A DNA stretch of 64,000 bases from JAAOIF01 sp965217125 (GCA_965217125.1 OZ244244.1:1054001-1118000), one strand, 5' to 3'. Positions 8,775-17,752 are shown, counted from the first letter of the stretch. Numbers and translations: made by a program. The notes: a model not told the origin generated them from the sequence alone.

Positions 8775-9104
8775 TTATTTGTTTTTAAATTTTTCCGTGG
8801 CGGTTTCCATTGCTGCTTTTAAGGTGTTCATTTCTGCCATTTCGACAATAATATCGCCGCCGCCGACTAGTTCGGAATTCATATAAATTTGGGGGAAAGT
8901 TGGCCAGTCTTGGAAGGCGGGGAGGTTTTGCATAACTTCTTGGTCTTCAAAAATATTGACATAAGCAAATTCTACGCCTGTTGAGGCGAGGGTTTGTGCG
9001 GCTTTTGCTGAAAATCCGCATTGGGGGAATTGTGGTGTGCCTTTCATATAAAGCACGATTGGTGCGCTATCTACTTGTTTTTGAATTCTTGCCATTGTGT
9101 CCAT
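8775..9104 (-). CDS. grxD: Monothiol glutaredoxin, CGFS type
   Basis: Cytosolic Fe-S cluster carrier of the Grx4/GrxD family, 109 aa, the normal length. It has the single-cysteine active site CGFS (in TPQFPQCGFSAKA), the conserved WPTFPQIYM cis-Pro segment that binds glutathione, and GGGDIIVEM at the end of the fold. CGFS glutaredoxins hold a glutathione-ligated [2Fe-2S] cluster, often with BolA partners. It is transcribed separately from or together with the methyltransferase/trhO genes upstream, 45 nt away. The start ATG has an upstream GGAGATAAT ribosome site. Confidence 0.95.
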   Translation of the reverse strand: MDTMARIQKQVDSAPIVLYMKGTPQFPQCGFSAKAAQTLASTGVEFAYVNIFEDQEVMQNLPAFQDWPTFPQIYMNSELVGGGDIIVEMAEMNTLKAAMETATEKFKNK

Positions 9105-9149
9105 AATTATCTCCGATTTTGATGTTTTAAAAATTGATTATTTTACCTC

Positions 9150-9743
9150 CTATTGATGTTTAATGGCTTGAGAAACGGTGTATTTTTGCCCTTGTTTGAG
9201 TTTTTTATAATTGCCAAATACTGATTTGAAATTATCCTTGATAAAATGTCGCAGGCCGTTGATGCTTACAAAGGTGATTTTGCCGCCTATTTTAAGCGAA
9301 TCTAACGCATCATATAAAATGATACTAAGCTGCTCTCTGCCGACTTTGGCAGGCACATTAGAGATAATTTGGTCAAAATAATTGTCTTTATTAACGCTGC
9401 TAAAAGCATCTGATAAATAGGCGTGGGCATTGTCAATTTTATTTAACTTTGCATTATTATTTGCCAGTTCAACGGCAATAAAATCTTTATCTACCATGTG
9501 GACTTCGCCATTGGTGCAAGATTTAGCCACACTCAGCCCGATTGGACCGTAGCCACAGCCTAAATCTAAGCATTTATCATTATTGCTGATGTCTAAATAT
9601 TTCATCAATAATAAAGTGCCATCATCAATAGCGCGTGGGCTAAACACGCCCCAGCGAGTTTTGAGGGTTAAATTATGCCCTAATAAATTGCTTTGAATGC
9701 TCAGCTCTTGCTTGAGTTTGGCAATATCGTTTCTTAAAAACAT
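9150..9743 (-). CDS. Class I SAM methyltransferase, RsmC-like small domain
   Basis: The ATG at 9743 (MFLRNDIAKL) is preferred over the longer frame, because the extra N-terminus would overlap trhO by 80 nt and looks like read-through of that gene. The 197-aa product contains LKTRWGVFSPRAIDDGT and motif I CLDLGCGYGPIGL, as in the C-terminal catalytic half of rRNA G1207 methylase RsmC (methyltransferase small domain, COG2813). The usual NPP(F/Y) catalytic motif is replaced by SNVPAKVG. The N-terminal dead half of RsmC is absent. It probably methylates a nucleic acid base, but the target is uncertain. The gap to trhO is only 7 nt, so they form an operon. Confidence 0.7.
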   Translation of the reverse strand: MFLRNDIAKLKQELSIQSNLLGHNLTLKTRWGVFSPRAIDDGTLLLMKYLDISNNDKCLDLGCGYGPIGLSVAKSCTNGEVHMVDKDFIAVELANNNAKLNKIDNAHAYLSDAFSSVNKDNYFDQIISNVPAKVGREQLSIILYDALDSLKIGGKITFVSINGLRHFIKDNFKSVFGNYKKLKQGQKYTVSQAIKHQ

Positions 9744-9750
9744 AATAACT

Positions 9751-10710
9751 TTAGGCTGGTTGCTTAGCTGCCTTTTTTTTCGCTTTAGCCCTAATAATTT
9801 GACTGGCATTATCACCAATATGTTCTTCACCTTTGGCTTTGGCTAGCTGAATTTGGCGTTCTCTTTCGCGATAGCGACTAATTTGTGCAGCACTACGAGT
9901 GCCATAACAACGCGGACAAGAAATGCCTTTTTGATAATGTAAATGTTGTTTATCCGCGTTGGTGATTGGGTGGCGACAAGCGTGGCATTGGTCATACTGC
10001 CCTTGTACTAAATTATGCTTGAGGGCAACGCGATCATCAAATACAAAGCATTCGCCCTCCCATAGACTTTGATTTTGCCTGATTTCTTCTAAATATTTTA
10101 AGATGCCGCCTTGCAGGTGATAGACATCATCAAAACCTTGAGATTTTAAATAAGCAGTGGATTTTTCGCAACGAATACCGCCGGTGCAAAACATCGCTAT
10201 TTTTTTGCCGCGATATTGTTCTAAGTTGTTTTTGGTGTAGTTGGGTAATTCTCTAAAGGTTTCAGTATTGGGGTTAATCGCACCTTTAAAACTGCCAATG
10301 GCATATTCATAATTATTGCGTGTATCAATCAGCACTACATCAGAGCTGCTAATCAGCGCATTCCAATCTTTGGGTTTGACATAAGTGCCGGCAGATTTTA
10401 GTGGCTCGATATTTGCCACGCCTAAAGTTACAATTTCTTTTTTGAGTTTGACTTTTAAGCGTTTAAAAGGGGCAAAACCACTATAAGAAAATTTAATTTC
10501 TAAATTGTCAAACCGAGCATCGGCTTGAATAAATTTAAGCACTTCATTAATGCTACTTTGACTGCCAGCAATAGTGCCGTTCAAGCCCTCTAATGCCAAC
10601 AAAATAGTGCCTTTTAGCTCTAATTTCAGCATCAATTCGCACAAACGGCTACGCAACTGCTCAATATCATCTAATCGAACAAATTGATATAAGGCGCAAA
10701 TAGTAAACAT
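9751..10710 (-). CDS. trhO: tRNA uridine(34) hydroxylase, rhodanese family
   Basis: TrhO (YceA) makes 5-hydroxyuridine at position 34 of tRNAs with oxygen. The 319-aa product has the N-terminal ferredoxin-like domain (GTILLALEGLNGTIAGS), the rhodanese domain with active-site loop FCTGGIRCEKS, and a C-terminal cysteine-rich segment (DQCHACRHPI and SCPRCYG) followed by a basic tail. Length and motif order are those of the bacterial family. It starts at an ATG 80 nt from the divergent dxs gene and is followed by the methyltransferase gene. Confidence 0.93.
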   Translation of the reverse strand: MFTICALYQFVRLDDIEQLRSRLCELMLKLELKGTILLALEGLNGTIAGSQSSINEVLKFIQADARFDNLEIKFSYSGFAPFKRLKVKLKKEIVTLGVANIEPLKSAGTYVKPKDWNALISSSDVVLIDTRNNYEYAIGSFKGAINPNTETFRELPNYTKNNLEQYRGKKIAMFCTGGIRCEKSTAYLKSQGFDDVYHLQGGILKYLEEIRQNQSLWEGECFVFDDRVALKHNLVQGQYDQCHACRHPITNADKQHLHYQKGISCPRCYGTRSAAQISRYRERERQIQLAKAKGEEHIGDNASQIIRAKAKKKAAKQPA

Positions 10711-10789
10711 TGATTTATATTTAGTTAAATTCTACATTTTACTATATCGCTATCATTTCATTCATAAAATCCCAAGTATAATAAGGGCT

Positions 10790-12610
10790 TTGCATAATAA
10801 ATACGCCGTGCTAGATTCTATTCAATCACCTAAAGATATTAAACAACTAAACTTAGCACAGTTACAATCTTTAGCGGATGAAATACGCGCATTTTTAATT
10901 GATAATATTCAGAAAACTGGCGGTCATTTAGCGCCCAATCTCGGCACAGTAGAGCTGACGCTGGCGATGCATTATGTGTTTACTACGCCAAATGATAGCT
11001 TTGTATTTGATGTTGGTCATCAGGCTTATACGCACAAAATCTTGACCGGTCGTAAAGACAAAATGCACACGCTACGCAAAAAAAATGGGCTTAGTGGTTT
11101 TACCAAACGCAGTGAAAGTAAGCATGATGCTTTTGGTGCTGGGCATTCCTCAACTTCTATCAGTAGTGCGCTTGGCATTGCCATTGCTAATCAAATTAAC
11201 CAAAGCAAAGGTAAATCTGTCGCGGTGATTGGCGATGGTGCGCTAACAGGCGGGATGTCGTTTGAAGCACTAAACCATGCGGGCGACTCAGATGCTGATT
11301 TGCTGATTATTTTGAATGATAACGATATGAGTATTTCTAAAAATGTTGGTGCGATGAGTAAATATCTGACCAAACTTATTTCTGGCAAAGTGTATGCCAC
11401 TATGAAATCAAAATCTTTGGGATTTTTACAAAAAATGCCCAGAGTGCATAAATTTGCCAAACGCTCAGAAGAGCATATGAAGGGCATGATATTGCCCAGC
11501 ACCTTGTTTGAAGAATTAGGGGTGAATTATTTTGGTCCGATTGACGGGCATGATTTGCCAACTTTGATTAAAACCTTGCAAAACCTTAAACAATTAAAAA
11601 TGCCGCGCCTACTGCATATTATTACCAAAAAAGGCTATGGTTTAGCAACCGCAGAAAACGACCCTGTCAAATTCCACGGCATCTCCCCTACTTCTACGCA
11701 AAGTGCTAACTTGCTGAGTTATAGTGAAATTTTTGGGGATTGGCTGTTAAATACTGCCAAGCACGACCCGCAACTAATCGCCATTACCCCGGCGATGTGT
11801 ACTGGCTCAGGTATGAGTGAATTTGAGACTAAATTCCCCAATCAATATTTTGATGTCGGCATTGCCGAGCAACATGCGCTTACTTTTGCAGCTGGTTTAG
11901 CCACGCAAGGCTTAAAACCGGTGGTGGCGATTTATTCAACTTTTTTGCAACGCGGTTACGACCAGCTAATTCATGATATTGCTTTGCAAAATCTAAATGT
12001 AGTATTTGCCATTGACCGAGCTGGCTTAGTCGGCGCGGACGGTGCAACTCATACGGGTAGTTTTGATTTAAGCTTTCTAAGATGTATTCCTAATTTAATA
12101 ATTATGGCGCCAAGTGATGCCGTGCAAATGTATCAAATGCTAAATAGTGCTTATGCAATAAAAGGTCCGGTTTGTGTGCGCTACCCCAGAGGTTTGGCAG
12201 CTGAGCAAGATTATCATTCAAATAAAACCTTAGAAGTTGGCAAAGCCAAAATTGTCAAAACGGGTAATAAAATTGCTATTTTTGCATTTGGCACTACCCT
12301 TGAACAAGCGCTGATTGCCGGGCAAAGTTTAGCTGCTACTGTGGTTGATATGCGCTTTGTTAAACCCTTAGATGAGGCGTTGATTATTAAGCTGTCTGGC
12401 ACTCATCAACAATTTATTTGCATTGAAGATAACGCCATCAAAGGCGGCGGCGGTAGTGGTGTTAGTGAGCTACTACACCAGCAAAATATTAAAATTTCGC
12501 TGACTTTGCTCGGCTTGCCTGATATTTTTACTGAACAAGGCTCACAGCAGCAATTATATTCCTTATACGGCTTAGATGCTAAGGCTATTATCAAGGCGGC
12601 GCAGGTATGA
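10790..12610 (+). CDS. dxs: 1-deoxy-D-xylulose-5-phosphate synthase
   Basis: First enzyme of the MEP isoprenoid pathway: condenses pyruvate and glyceraldehyde 3-phosphate using thiamine diphosphate. The 606-aa protein has GHLAPNLGTVELTLAMHYVF, the TPP motif GDGALTGGMSFEALNHAG followed by NDND, the central transketolase segment GIAEQHALTFAAG and YSTFLQRGYDQLIHD, and the C-terminal domain. The N-terminal frame (KYAVLDSIQSPKDIKQL) begins at a TTG, the only start consistent with family length. The stop overlaps the DUF2062 gene by 4 nt (ATGA). ispG and ispB in the same window serve the same pathway or use its products. Confidence 0.95.
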   Translation: MHNKYAVLDSIQSPKDIKQLNLAQLQSLADEIRAFLIDNIQKTGGHLAPNLGTVELTLAMHYVFTTPNDSFVFDVGHQAYTHKILTGRKDKMHTLRKKNGLSGFTKRSESKHDAFGAGHSSTSISSALGIAIANQINQSKGKSVAVIGDGALTGGMSFEALNHAGDSDADLLIILNDNDMSISKNVGAMSKYLTKLISGKVYATMKSKSLGFLQKMPRVHKFAKRSEEHMKGMILPSTLFEELGVNYFGPIDGHDLPTLIKTLQNLKQLKMPRLLHIITKKGYGLATAENDPVKFHGISPTSTQSANLLSYSEIFGDWLLNTAKHDPQLIAITPAMCTGSGMSEFETKFPNQYFDVGIAEQHALTFAAGLATQGLKPVVAIYSTFLQRGYDQLIHDIALQNLNVVFAIDRAGLVGADGATHTGSFDLSFLRCIPNLIIMAPSDAVQMYQMLNSAYAIKGPVCVRYPRGLAAEQDYHSNKTLEVGKAKIVKTGNKIAIFAFGTTLEQALIAGQSLAATVVDMRFVKPLDEALIIKLSGTHQQFICIEDNAIKGGGGSGVSELLHQQNIKISLTLLGLPDIFTEQGSQQQLYSLYGLDAKAIIKAAQV

Positions 12611-13104
12611 AAAAACTATTAAAACGCTTTAGTCCAAACCCTGAAACCATAAAAAATAACAAGAACTTAGGCTATTTAGCTAGGCATATGCAGCACCATA
12701 GTTTGTGGAATTTCAATCGAAAATCCATTTCCAAAGCTTTTGCCATTGGGCTCTTCTGTGCCTTTATTCCGGTGCCATTCCAAATGCTACTCGCCGCCCC
12801 TGCCGCGGTGATTTTCTCTGCCAACTTGCCACTATCCATAGCCTTAGTATGGGTTAGCAACCCACTGACAATACCGCCTATTTTTTACGCTTGTTATAAA
12901 CTCGGTGCTTGGATTTTAGGGGTTAGTATCCAGCAAGATTTTGTTATGTCACTTGAATATATTTGGCAAGTTTTAGACACTATTTGGCAACCTTTCCTGC
13001 TCGGCTGTTTGCTATTTTCTACGCTCAGTGCTGTTGTTGGTTATTCAACAATCCAGTTAATTTACCGCCTCAAAGCCTATCGGCGCTCAAAACGCAATTG
13101 TTAA
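12607..13104 (+). CDS. DUF2062 family membrane protein
   Basis: A 165-aa inner-membrane protein. The block ISKAFAIGLFCAFIPVPFQM and NPLTIPPIFYACYKLG are the conserved core of DUF2062, which has two or three membrane helices; a further helix lies at about residues 130-150 (FLLGCLLFSTLSAVVGYS). The function of the family is unknown. Start codon overlaps the dxs stop (ATGA), implying translational coupling. The Lys/Arg-rich ends (MKKLLKRF and YRRSKRN) are likely cytoplasmic. Confidence 0.85.
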   Translation: MKKLLKRFSPNPETIKNNKNLGYLARHMQHHSLWNFNRKSISKAFAIGLFCAFIPVPFQMLLAAPAAVIFSANLPLSIALVWVSNPLTIPPIFYACYKLGAWILGVSIQQDFVMSLEYIWQVLDTIWQPFLLGCLLFSTLSAVVGYSTIQLIYRLKAYRRSKRNC

Positions 13105-13126
13105 AATTAGACACTGAGTGAGTTTC

Positions 13127-13888
13127 TTATTCAACATAATAATCACCTTGAATAATTGGCTTTAACTCAGAATTAAACTGATAAAAAGTAACCTGATAAT
13201 TGCCTATTTGCCAATTTTCATCAGGGGTAAAACTTACCCAATTTTGCCGAGTGATTGGATTGATATTTTTATTTTCAAATAATAAGATTTTGCCGCTATC
13301 TATATGAATCCATTTGATAAAAGTATTGTTTATCATTTGTGCATTTTCATCTAATTGCAAATGGGCATAAATTGCTGTTTTGCTGTTTGATAACTTAAAA
13401 TTGGTTATTTTTTCAGTATTTTGTGTTGTTGATAAGGAAAACTCAATGGCTGAATAAGTGTCAATATTGCTATTATCATTTTCACCTAAAAATTCACGCA
13501 TTAAGCTTTTTGCAAGGGCGTATTTATCAATGCTTTGATTAAAATCAATCTCGTTTTTATTGACTAATTTATTAAGATAATCATCTATTTCAGGCGCCGA
13601 TAGGTTATCAATTATTTTATCAAAAACCTCTTTATTTGGCAGATATTCAGGTAAATATGGGTTTTCTTGTTGAATTTGCTGATATGATTTATCAGCGATT
13701 TTTTGTTTTACTTTTTGACTAACAACTGCCTTAGATTTATTATTTTTAAGGCCTGATTGAACGGCATTTTTTGCAACAGATTGAACAATTGTGTTAGCTT
13801 GCTGGTTGTTTATTTTCCCAAAATAATAACCAGCAAAACCAACGATTAGCAATAACAATAAATAGACAACTATATTTTTGCTAAGCAC
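13127..13888 (-). CDS. Membrane-anchored hypothetical protein
   Basis: 253 aa. A single N-terminal helix (residues 5-24, IVVYLLLLLIVGFAGYYFGK) would anchor the protein with the rest in the periplasm. A basic, helical stretch (about 45-75) follows, then a region with YLPEYLPNKEVFDKIIDNL and a C-terminal part rich in beta strands (YAHLQLDENAQMINNTFIKW, WQIGNYQVTFYQFNSELKPI) that resembles an immunoglobulin-like extracellular fold. I do not recognise a named family. It starts 6 nt downstream of the lipoprotein gene stop, so the two form an operon and may act together at the envelope. Confidence 0.65.
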   Translation of the reverse strand: MLSKNIVVYLLLLLIVGFAGYYFGKINNQQANTIVQSVAKNAVQSGLKNNKSKAVVSQKVKQKIADKSYQQIQQENPYLPEYLPNKEVFDKIIDNLSAPEIDDYLNKLVNKNEIDFNQSIDKYALAKSLMREFLGENDNSNIDTYSAIEFSLSTTQNTEKITNFKLSNSKTAIYAHLQLDENAQMINNTFIKWIHIDSGKILLFENKNINPITRQNWVSFTPDENWQIGNYQVTFYQFNSELKPIIQGDYYVE

Positions 13889-13894
13889 TATTTT

Positions 13895-14269
13895 TTAGTT
13901 TGAGCCGCTAAAAGTAAATGTTCCACTTGCACTTACACTAGTGCTGCCATCGATGCAAGTCTCATCAATAGTGCCAGTAAGTTCTGAGGCAAATGTAAAC
14001 TTAGCTATGCAATTTATACCATCTACTGTTCCGGATAATGTTAAAACATTTGGACCTGTCTTAGTATAATTGTCAGATTGATTAAATTCACTAATCGTTA
14101 CTGTAGATACATTGCCATCAATTGTTACGGACAGGGTTTGACCAATAAACTTAGTTTCAAAAGCATTAACATTTGCTGGTGCAAAACCTGATGAAGAAGC
14201 ACTACTGCCGCCCCCACCACAGGCTACTAAAAACAAACCAATAAAAGCCAAAGATATTATTTTTTTCAT
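13895..14269 (-). CDS. Small lipoprotein
   Basis: 124-aa exported protein with a lipoprotein signal: MKKIISLAFIGLFLVAC, where LVAC is the lipobox and Cys17 the lipidated residue. The mature part starts with a flexible Gly/Ser tract (GGGGSSASSSG) and continues as a beta-rich domain with two cysteines (INCIAKF and DETCIDG) that could form a disulfide. A Shine-Dalgarno-like GGAGAAAT precedes the ATG. No family recognised. It heads a two-gene operon with the membrane-anchored protein that follows. Confidence 0.75.
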   Translation of the reverse strand: MKKIISLAFIGLFLVACGGGGSSASSSGFAPANVNAFETKFIGQTLSVTIDGNVSTVTISEFNQSDNYTKTGPNVLTLSGTVDGINCIAKFTFASELTGTIDETCIDGSTSVSASGTFTFSGSN

Positions 14270-14409
14270 TTTATTTCTCCAAATACTCTCAAAAAAAAGT
14301 TATAAGGCAAGAGAGCATCACCTTAAACTGTAAAACATTTATTATAGCCACTAATAGTTAGGAAATCGTAAGGGATATAAAAGCAGACTACGCTACGGCC
14401 ATTCGCTTG

Positions 14410-15477
14410 TTAAAGTTGGGCGCGGATTTGGGATTCTAATTCATCGACTAAATTATCGTTGTTGATTTTGCAATGGGTTTTGCCGTTGATATAGAGCAAA
14501 TTAGGGCTGCCGCCAGTTAAGCCTACAGACACCTCTTTAGCTTCGCCCGGACCATTTACCACACAGCCAATAACTGCTACATCAATCGGCTTGCTAATAT
14601 CCTCAAGACGACCTTCTAAAGCATTTACCACCGAAATCACATCAAATTTTTGCCGTGAACATGATGGGCAGGCTATGAGATTAACGCCTTTTTTGCGTAA
14701 ATGTAGTGATTTTAAAATATCAAAACCTACTTTAACCTCATCCACCGGGTCAGATGCTAACGATACCCGAATGGTATCTCCAATCCCCTCTGAGAGTAGC
14801 AAACCTAAGCCGATGGCGGATTTTACCGCTCCCGCTCTAAACGAGCCTGCTTCTGTAATGCCTAAATGAAGCGGGTTGTCAATCTGCGCTGCTAATTGTC
14901 TATAGGCAAAAACCGTCATAAAAACCTCGCTTGCCTTGAGTGAGATTTTATAATTATCAAAATTGAGTTTATCCAAAATATCGATATGCCTAAAAGCCGA
15001 TTCGACCATCGCCTCAGGGGTCGGTTCGGTATATTTTTTCTGTAAATCTTTTTCTAACGAGCCGGCATTCACGCCAATACGGATAGGAATATTATGCTCT
15101 TTAGCTGATGCTACCACCTCACGCACGCGGTCTTCTCGCCCAATATTGCCAGGGTTAATGCGTAAGCAATCTGCCCCGTATTCTGCCACTTTTAGCGCAA
15201 TTTTATAATCAAAATGAATGTCGGCAATCAGTGGAATATTACTGTGCTTTTTAATTTGCTTAAACGCTTTAGCAGCCTCCATGCTTGGCACAGAAACACG
15301 CACTAAATCAGCCCCAGCTGCGGCAATAGATTTAATTTGCTTGACGGTTGCTTTGACATCACAGGTGTTGGTATTGGTCATACTTTGCACAGAAATCGGT
15401 GCATTACCGCCGATCGCAACATCGCCCACAAAGATTTGTCTGGATTGTCTTCTATTGATTGTATGTAATGACTTCAT
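14410..15477 (-). CDS. ispG: (E)-4-hydroxy-3-methylbut-2-enyl-diphosphate synthase
   Basis: MEP-pathway Fe-S enzyme (GcpE) that reductively opens methylerythritol cyclodiphosphate to HMBPP. The 355-aa protein has the TIM-barrel start (PISVQSMTNTNTCDVKAT), LIADIHFDYKIAL, LRINPGNIG, and the C-terminal iron-sulfur ligands CPSCSRQ and GCVVNGPGEAKE. Length fits the single-barrel bacterial form. The start overlaps the upstream small membrane-protein gene by 4 nt. Gene order rlmN - small TM protein - ispG is that of many gammaproteobacteria, where rodZ usually occupies the middle position. Confidence 0.95.
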   Translation of the reverse strand: MKSLHTINRRQSRQIFVGDVAIGGNAPISVQSMTNTNTCDVKATVKQIKSIAAAGADLVRVSVPSMEAAKAFKQIKKHSNIPLIADIHFDYKIALKVAEYGADCLRINPGNIGREDRVREVVASAKEHNIPIRIGVNAGSLEKDLQKKYTEPTPEAMVESAFRHIDILDKLNFDNYKISLKASEVFMTVFAYRQLAAQIDNPLHLGITEAGSFRAGAVKSAIGLGLLLSEGIGDTIRVSLASDPVDEVKVGFDILKSLHLRKKGVNLIACPSCSRQKFDVISVVNALEGRLEDISKPIDVAVIGCVVNGPGEAKEVSVGLTGGSPNLLYINGKTHCKINNDNLVDELESQIRAQL

Positions 15478-15758
15478 TGATTTTTTTTAATGGTTTGATT
15501 TTGCAACACTTCGTCTAAATTTTCCAATATTTCAGGCGTTTTCTTTTTAATTTTAGCTGGTTCTACACTAATCTTTGTGTTTGTCTCAATTTGAGGTTCG
15601 CTAATAATAATGGTAGTTGGCGCTGATGTTTCTAAGGTTTGCCCAGTATCAAAATACCAATAGGCAATAGCAAAAATCACTATAGGTGATAAAGTCCAAT
15701 ATATCAATTTTGATTTATTTTTTCTTTTTTTAGGGTAGTAATTAATGCCTTCTATCAT
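15474..15758 (-). CDS. Small bitopic membrane protein in the rodZ position
   Basis: 94 aa. A basic cytoplasmic stretch (YYPKKRKNKSK, residues 7-17) precedes one membrane helix (about 19-36, LIYWTLSPIVIFAIAYWYF); the remaining 58 residues are periplasmic and rich in Thr, Glu, Pro and Lys. The layout copies the juxtamembrane part of RodZ, the MreB-binding cell-shape protein, but the N-terminal helix-turn-helix domain and the C-terminal beta domain are missing. Position between rlmN and ispG is the usual rodZ locus. This is a positional inference only; there is no detectable HTH. The gene overlaps ispG by 4 nt. Confidence 0.55.
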   Translation of the reverse strand: MIEGINYYPKKRKNKSKLIYWTLSPIVIFAIAYWYFDTGQTLETSAPTTIIISEPQIETNTKISVEPAKIKKKTPEILENLDEVLQNQTIKKNQ

Positions 15759-15782
15759 AGTTTGTCCCTTTTGTTTTGTGCA

Positions 15783-16823
15783 TTACTGTCCAACTAACTG
15801 ACCGCAAGCCGCATCCACATCCACCCCGCGCGAACGCCGTGTCATGGTGCGAATACCATTATTAAATAAAATATCTTGAAATGTTTTAATTGTAGTCGTT
15901 TTTGAAGTGCGATAATCACTTTTAGCAAAAGAATTAAATGGAATTAAATTTACCTTAGCCGCAAATCCTTTTAATAACTGCGCAAGTTGTCGGGCTTGCT
16001 GTGGGCTATCATTCACCCCTGATAACATCACATATTCAAACAAAATATGGCGTTTTTGAGTGCCTGAATCTAGGTAATTCTTACAGGCATTCAGCAGCTC
16101 TTTAATTGGATATTTTTGGTTAATCGGCACCAACTTATCACGCAATTTATCGTTAGCTGCATGCAGTGAAATTGCCAAACTAACTGGGGTTATCTGTGTC
16201 ATACGCTGCAAAGCCGGCACAATGCCAGAGGTTGAAATCGTAACTCTGCGTCTTGAGAAACCAAAGGCAAAATCATCCAACAACAAGTCGCAAGCATTAT
16301 AAACTGCTTGTTCATTCAGCAATGGCTCGCCCATGCCCATAAACACAATATTGGAAATTCGCTTGCCTTTATCGTTTAAATATTGTTGAGCAATGACAAC
16401 TTGGGCAATTATTTCAGCAGTTGATAAATTACCATTAAAGCCTTGCATGCCCGTTGAGCAAAACGGACATGCCAACGCACAGCCTACTTGCGATGAAATA
16501 CACAAGGTGGCACGCTGATTTTCTGGAATATAAACCATCTCAATATGATTATTCTGACCCAAATCAATCGACCATTTAATCACCCCATCTAACGCAAAAA
16601 TTTGTTTGGCAATCTTAGGCAATGCTAAGCTCGCCATGCAACTGAGTTTTTCTCTTAAAGCTTGGCTCAAATTGAGCATCTGGGCAAAATCCAACTGCTG
16701 CTTATGGTAAATCCACCGCATTAGTTGCTTGCTATGACAAGGTTTTTCACCCAACTCAAGCAAAAAATTATTCAATTGTGCTTGGGTTAAGCTAAATAAA
16801 TTTTGTTTGTTATTATTGTGCAT
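15783..16823 (-). CDS. rlmN: 23S rRNA A2503 / tRNA A37 C2-methyltransferase
   Basis: Radical-SAM dual-specificity methylase. The sequence shows CALACPFCSTGMQGFNGNL, with the CxxxCxxC cluster ligands, VFMGMGEPLLN, and the C-terminal RRSRGVDVDAACGQL whose Cys resolves the protein-RNA adduct. I prefer the ATG at 16823 (MHNNNKQNLFSL) to the one 15 nt upstream because family members begin close to this point; neither has a strong ribosome site. Length about 346 aa. It is followed by the small membrane protein and ispG. Confidence 0.93.
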   Translation of the reverse strand: MHNNNKQNLFSLTQAQLNNFLLELGEKPCHSKQLMRWIYHKQQLDFAQMLNLSQALREKLSCMASLALPKIAKQIFALDGVIKWSIDLGQNNHIEMVYIPENQRATLCISSQVGCALACPFCSTGMQGFNGNLSTAEIIAQVVIAQQYLNDKGKRISNIVFMGMGEPLLNEQAVYNACDLLLDDFAFGFSRRRVTISTSGIVPALQRMTQITPVSLAISLHAANDKLRDKLVPINQKYPIKELLNACKNYLDSGTQKRHILFEYVMLSGVNDSPQQARQLAQLLKGFAAKVNLIPFNSFAKSDYRTSKTTTIKTFQDILFNNGIRTMTRRSRGVDVDAACGQLVGQ

Positions 16824-16892
16824 AAAAAAAATATGCACAAAGCAAATCTGTGCTGTGGTATTTTTTAATGAATATTAGCGAGTTTAGCGACT

Positions 16893-17318
16893 TTAGCGAC
16901 TTCTGGGGCAAATACCATCTTTGCCGAAAAAATATTCAATTTCAATAGCCGCATTTTCTAATGAATCTGAGCCATGCACGGCATTTTCATCTAATGACTC
17001 AGCAAAATCTGCACGAATCGTGCCTGCATCGGCCTCTTTAGGGTTGGTTGTGCCCATAATCTCACGGTGTTTTGCCACTGCGTTTTCAGCTTCTAACACT
17101 TGCACCATTACAGGTCCTGAAGTCATAAATGCCACTAATTCGCCATAAAATGGACGGTCTTTGTGCACAGCGTAAAAACCGCCTGCCAAGTCATCGTCTA
17201 AGTGTAGCATTTTGGCGGCGACTATTTTAAAACCCGCCTGTTCAAAACGAGTGTAGATTTGACCAATAACATTTTTTGCTACTGCATCTGGTTTAATAAT
17301 TGATAAAGTGCGTTGCAT
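16893..17318 (-). CDS. ndk: Nucleoside diphosphate kinase
   Basis: Balances NTP and dNTP pools by transferring the gamma phosphate through a phosphohistidine. 141 aa, the usual bacterial length. Motifs: RTLSIIKPDAVAKNVIG at the start, RPFYGELVAFMTSGPV, GTTNPKEADAGTIRADF, and the active-site His in ENAVHGSDS. Located upstream of rlmN, an order common in gammaproteobacteria. A ribosome site AAGGAT lies before the ATG. Confidence 0.97.
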   Translation of the reverse strand: MQRTLSIIKPDAVAKNVIGQIYTRFEQAGFKIVAAKMLHLDDDLAGGFYAVHKDRPFYGELVAFMTSGPVMVQVLEAENAVAKHREIMGTTNPKEADAGTIRADFAESLDENAVHGSDSLENAAIEIEYFFGKDGICPRSR

Positions 17319-17404
17319 GTGAAAATCCTTAATAAAATGCGTATTTTAACTGAATTGCTTGCATAAAGATAACCCAATTTAATATCACATAGAAAACAAT
17401 ATAA

Positions 17405-17426
17405 AAAAGCACCCAAAGGTGCTTTT
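17405..17426 (-). terminator. Rho-independent terminator of hup
   Basis: Perfect 9-bp hairpin AAAAGCACC / GGTGCTTTT with a 4-nt loop, just past the hup stop. On the minus strand it is followed by a T-run, which is the classic intrinsic terminator layout for hup transcripts. Confidence 0.85.
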
Positions 17427-17448
17427 AAATAAAGTATTAATAATAATA

Positions 17449-17721
17449 TTAATTTACAGCATCTTTAAGTGCCTTACCTGCTTTAAACGCAGCCACTTTA
17501 GAAGCAGCAATCTTAATGCTTGCGCCGGTTTGTGGATTGCGACCTGTGCGTGCTGCACGAGATCTAACCACAAAGCTACCAAAGCCTGTTAGTTGTACGC
17601 CATCACCACTTGACATAGCAGAAGTAATGGCATCCGTAGTTGCATTTAATGCACGACCCGCGTCTGCCTTTGAAAGGTTTGTTGTTGATGCAATTACATC
17701 AATTAATTCTGATTTATTCAT
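17449..17721 (-). CDS. hup: DNA-binding protein HU
   Basis: Small histone-like nucleoid protein of 90 aa. MNKSELIDVIASTTNLSKADA is the N-terminal helical dimerisation part; GFGSFVVRSRAARTGRNPQTG is the DNA-embracing arm with the conserved RxGRNPxTG motif. A GAGGAT ribosome site precedes the ATG. The upstream 175 bp contain an unusual hairpin-forming leader (described separately), and an intrinsic terminator follows the gene, so it is a monocistronic unit. Confidence 0.96.
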   Translation of the reverse strand: MNKSELIDVIASTTNLSKADAGRALNATTDAITSAMSSGDGVQLTGFGSFVVRSRAARTGRNPQTGASIKIAASKVAAFKAGKALKDAVN

Positions 17722-17752
17722 TTTTTTATCCTCAAAAGTTTATAAAGTACTA

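Noticed and set aside
14340..14375. Isolated GTTAGG downstream of the lipoprotein operon as a possible attC
   Set aside because: No partner core or complementary arms are found within 150 bp.
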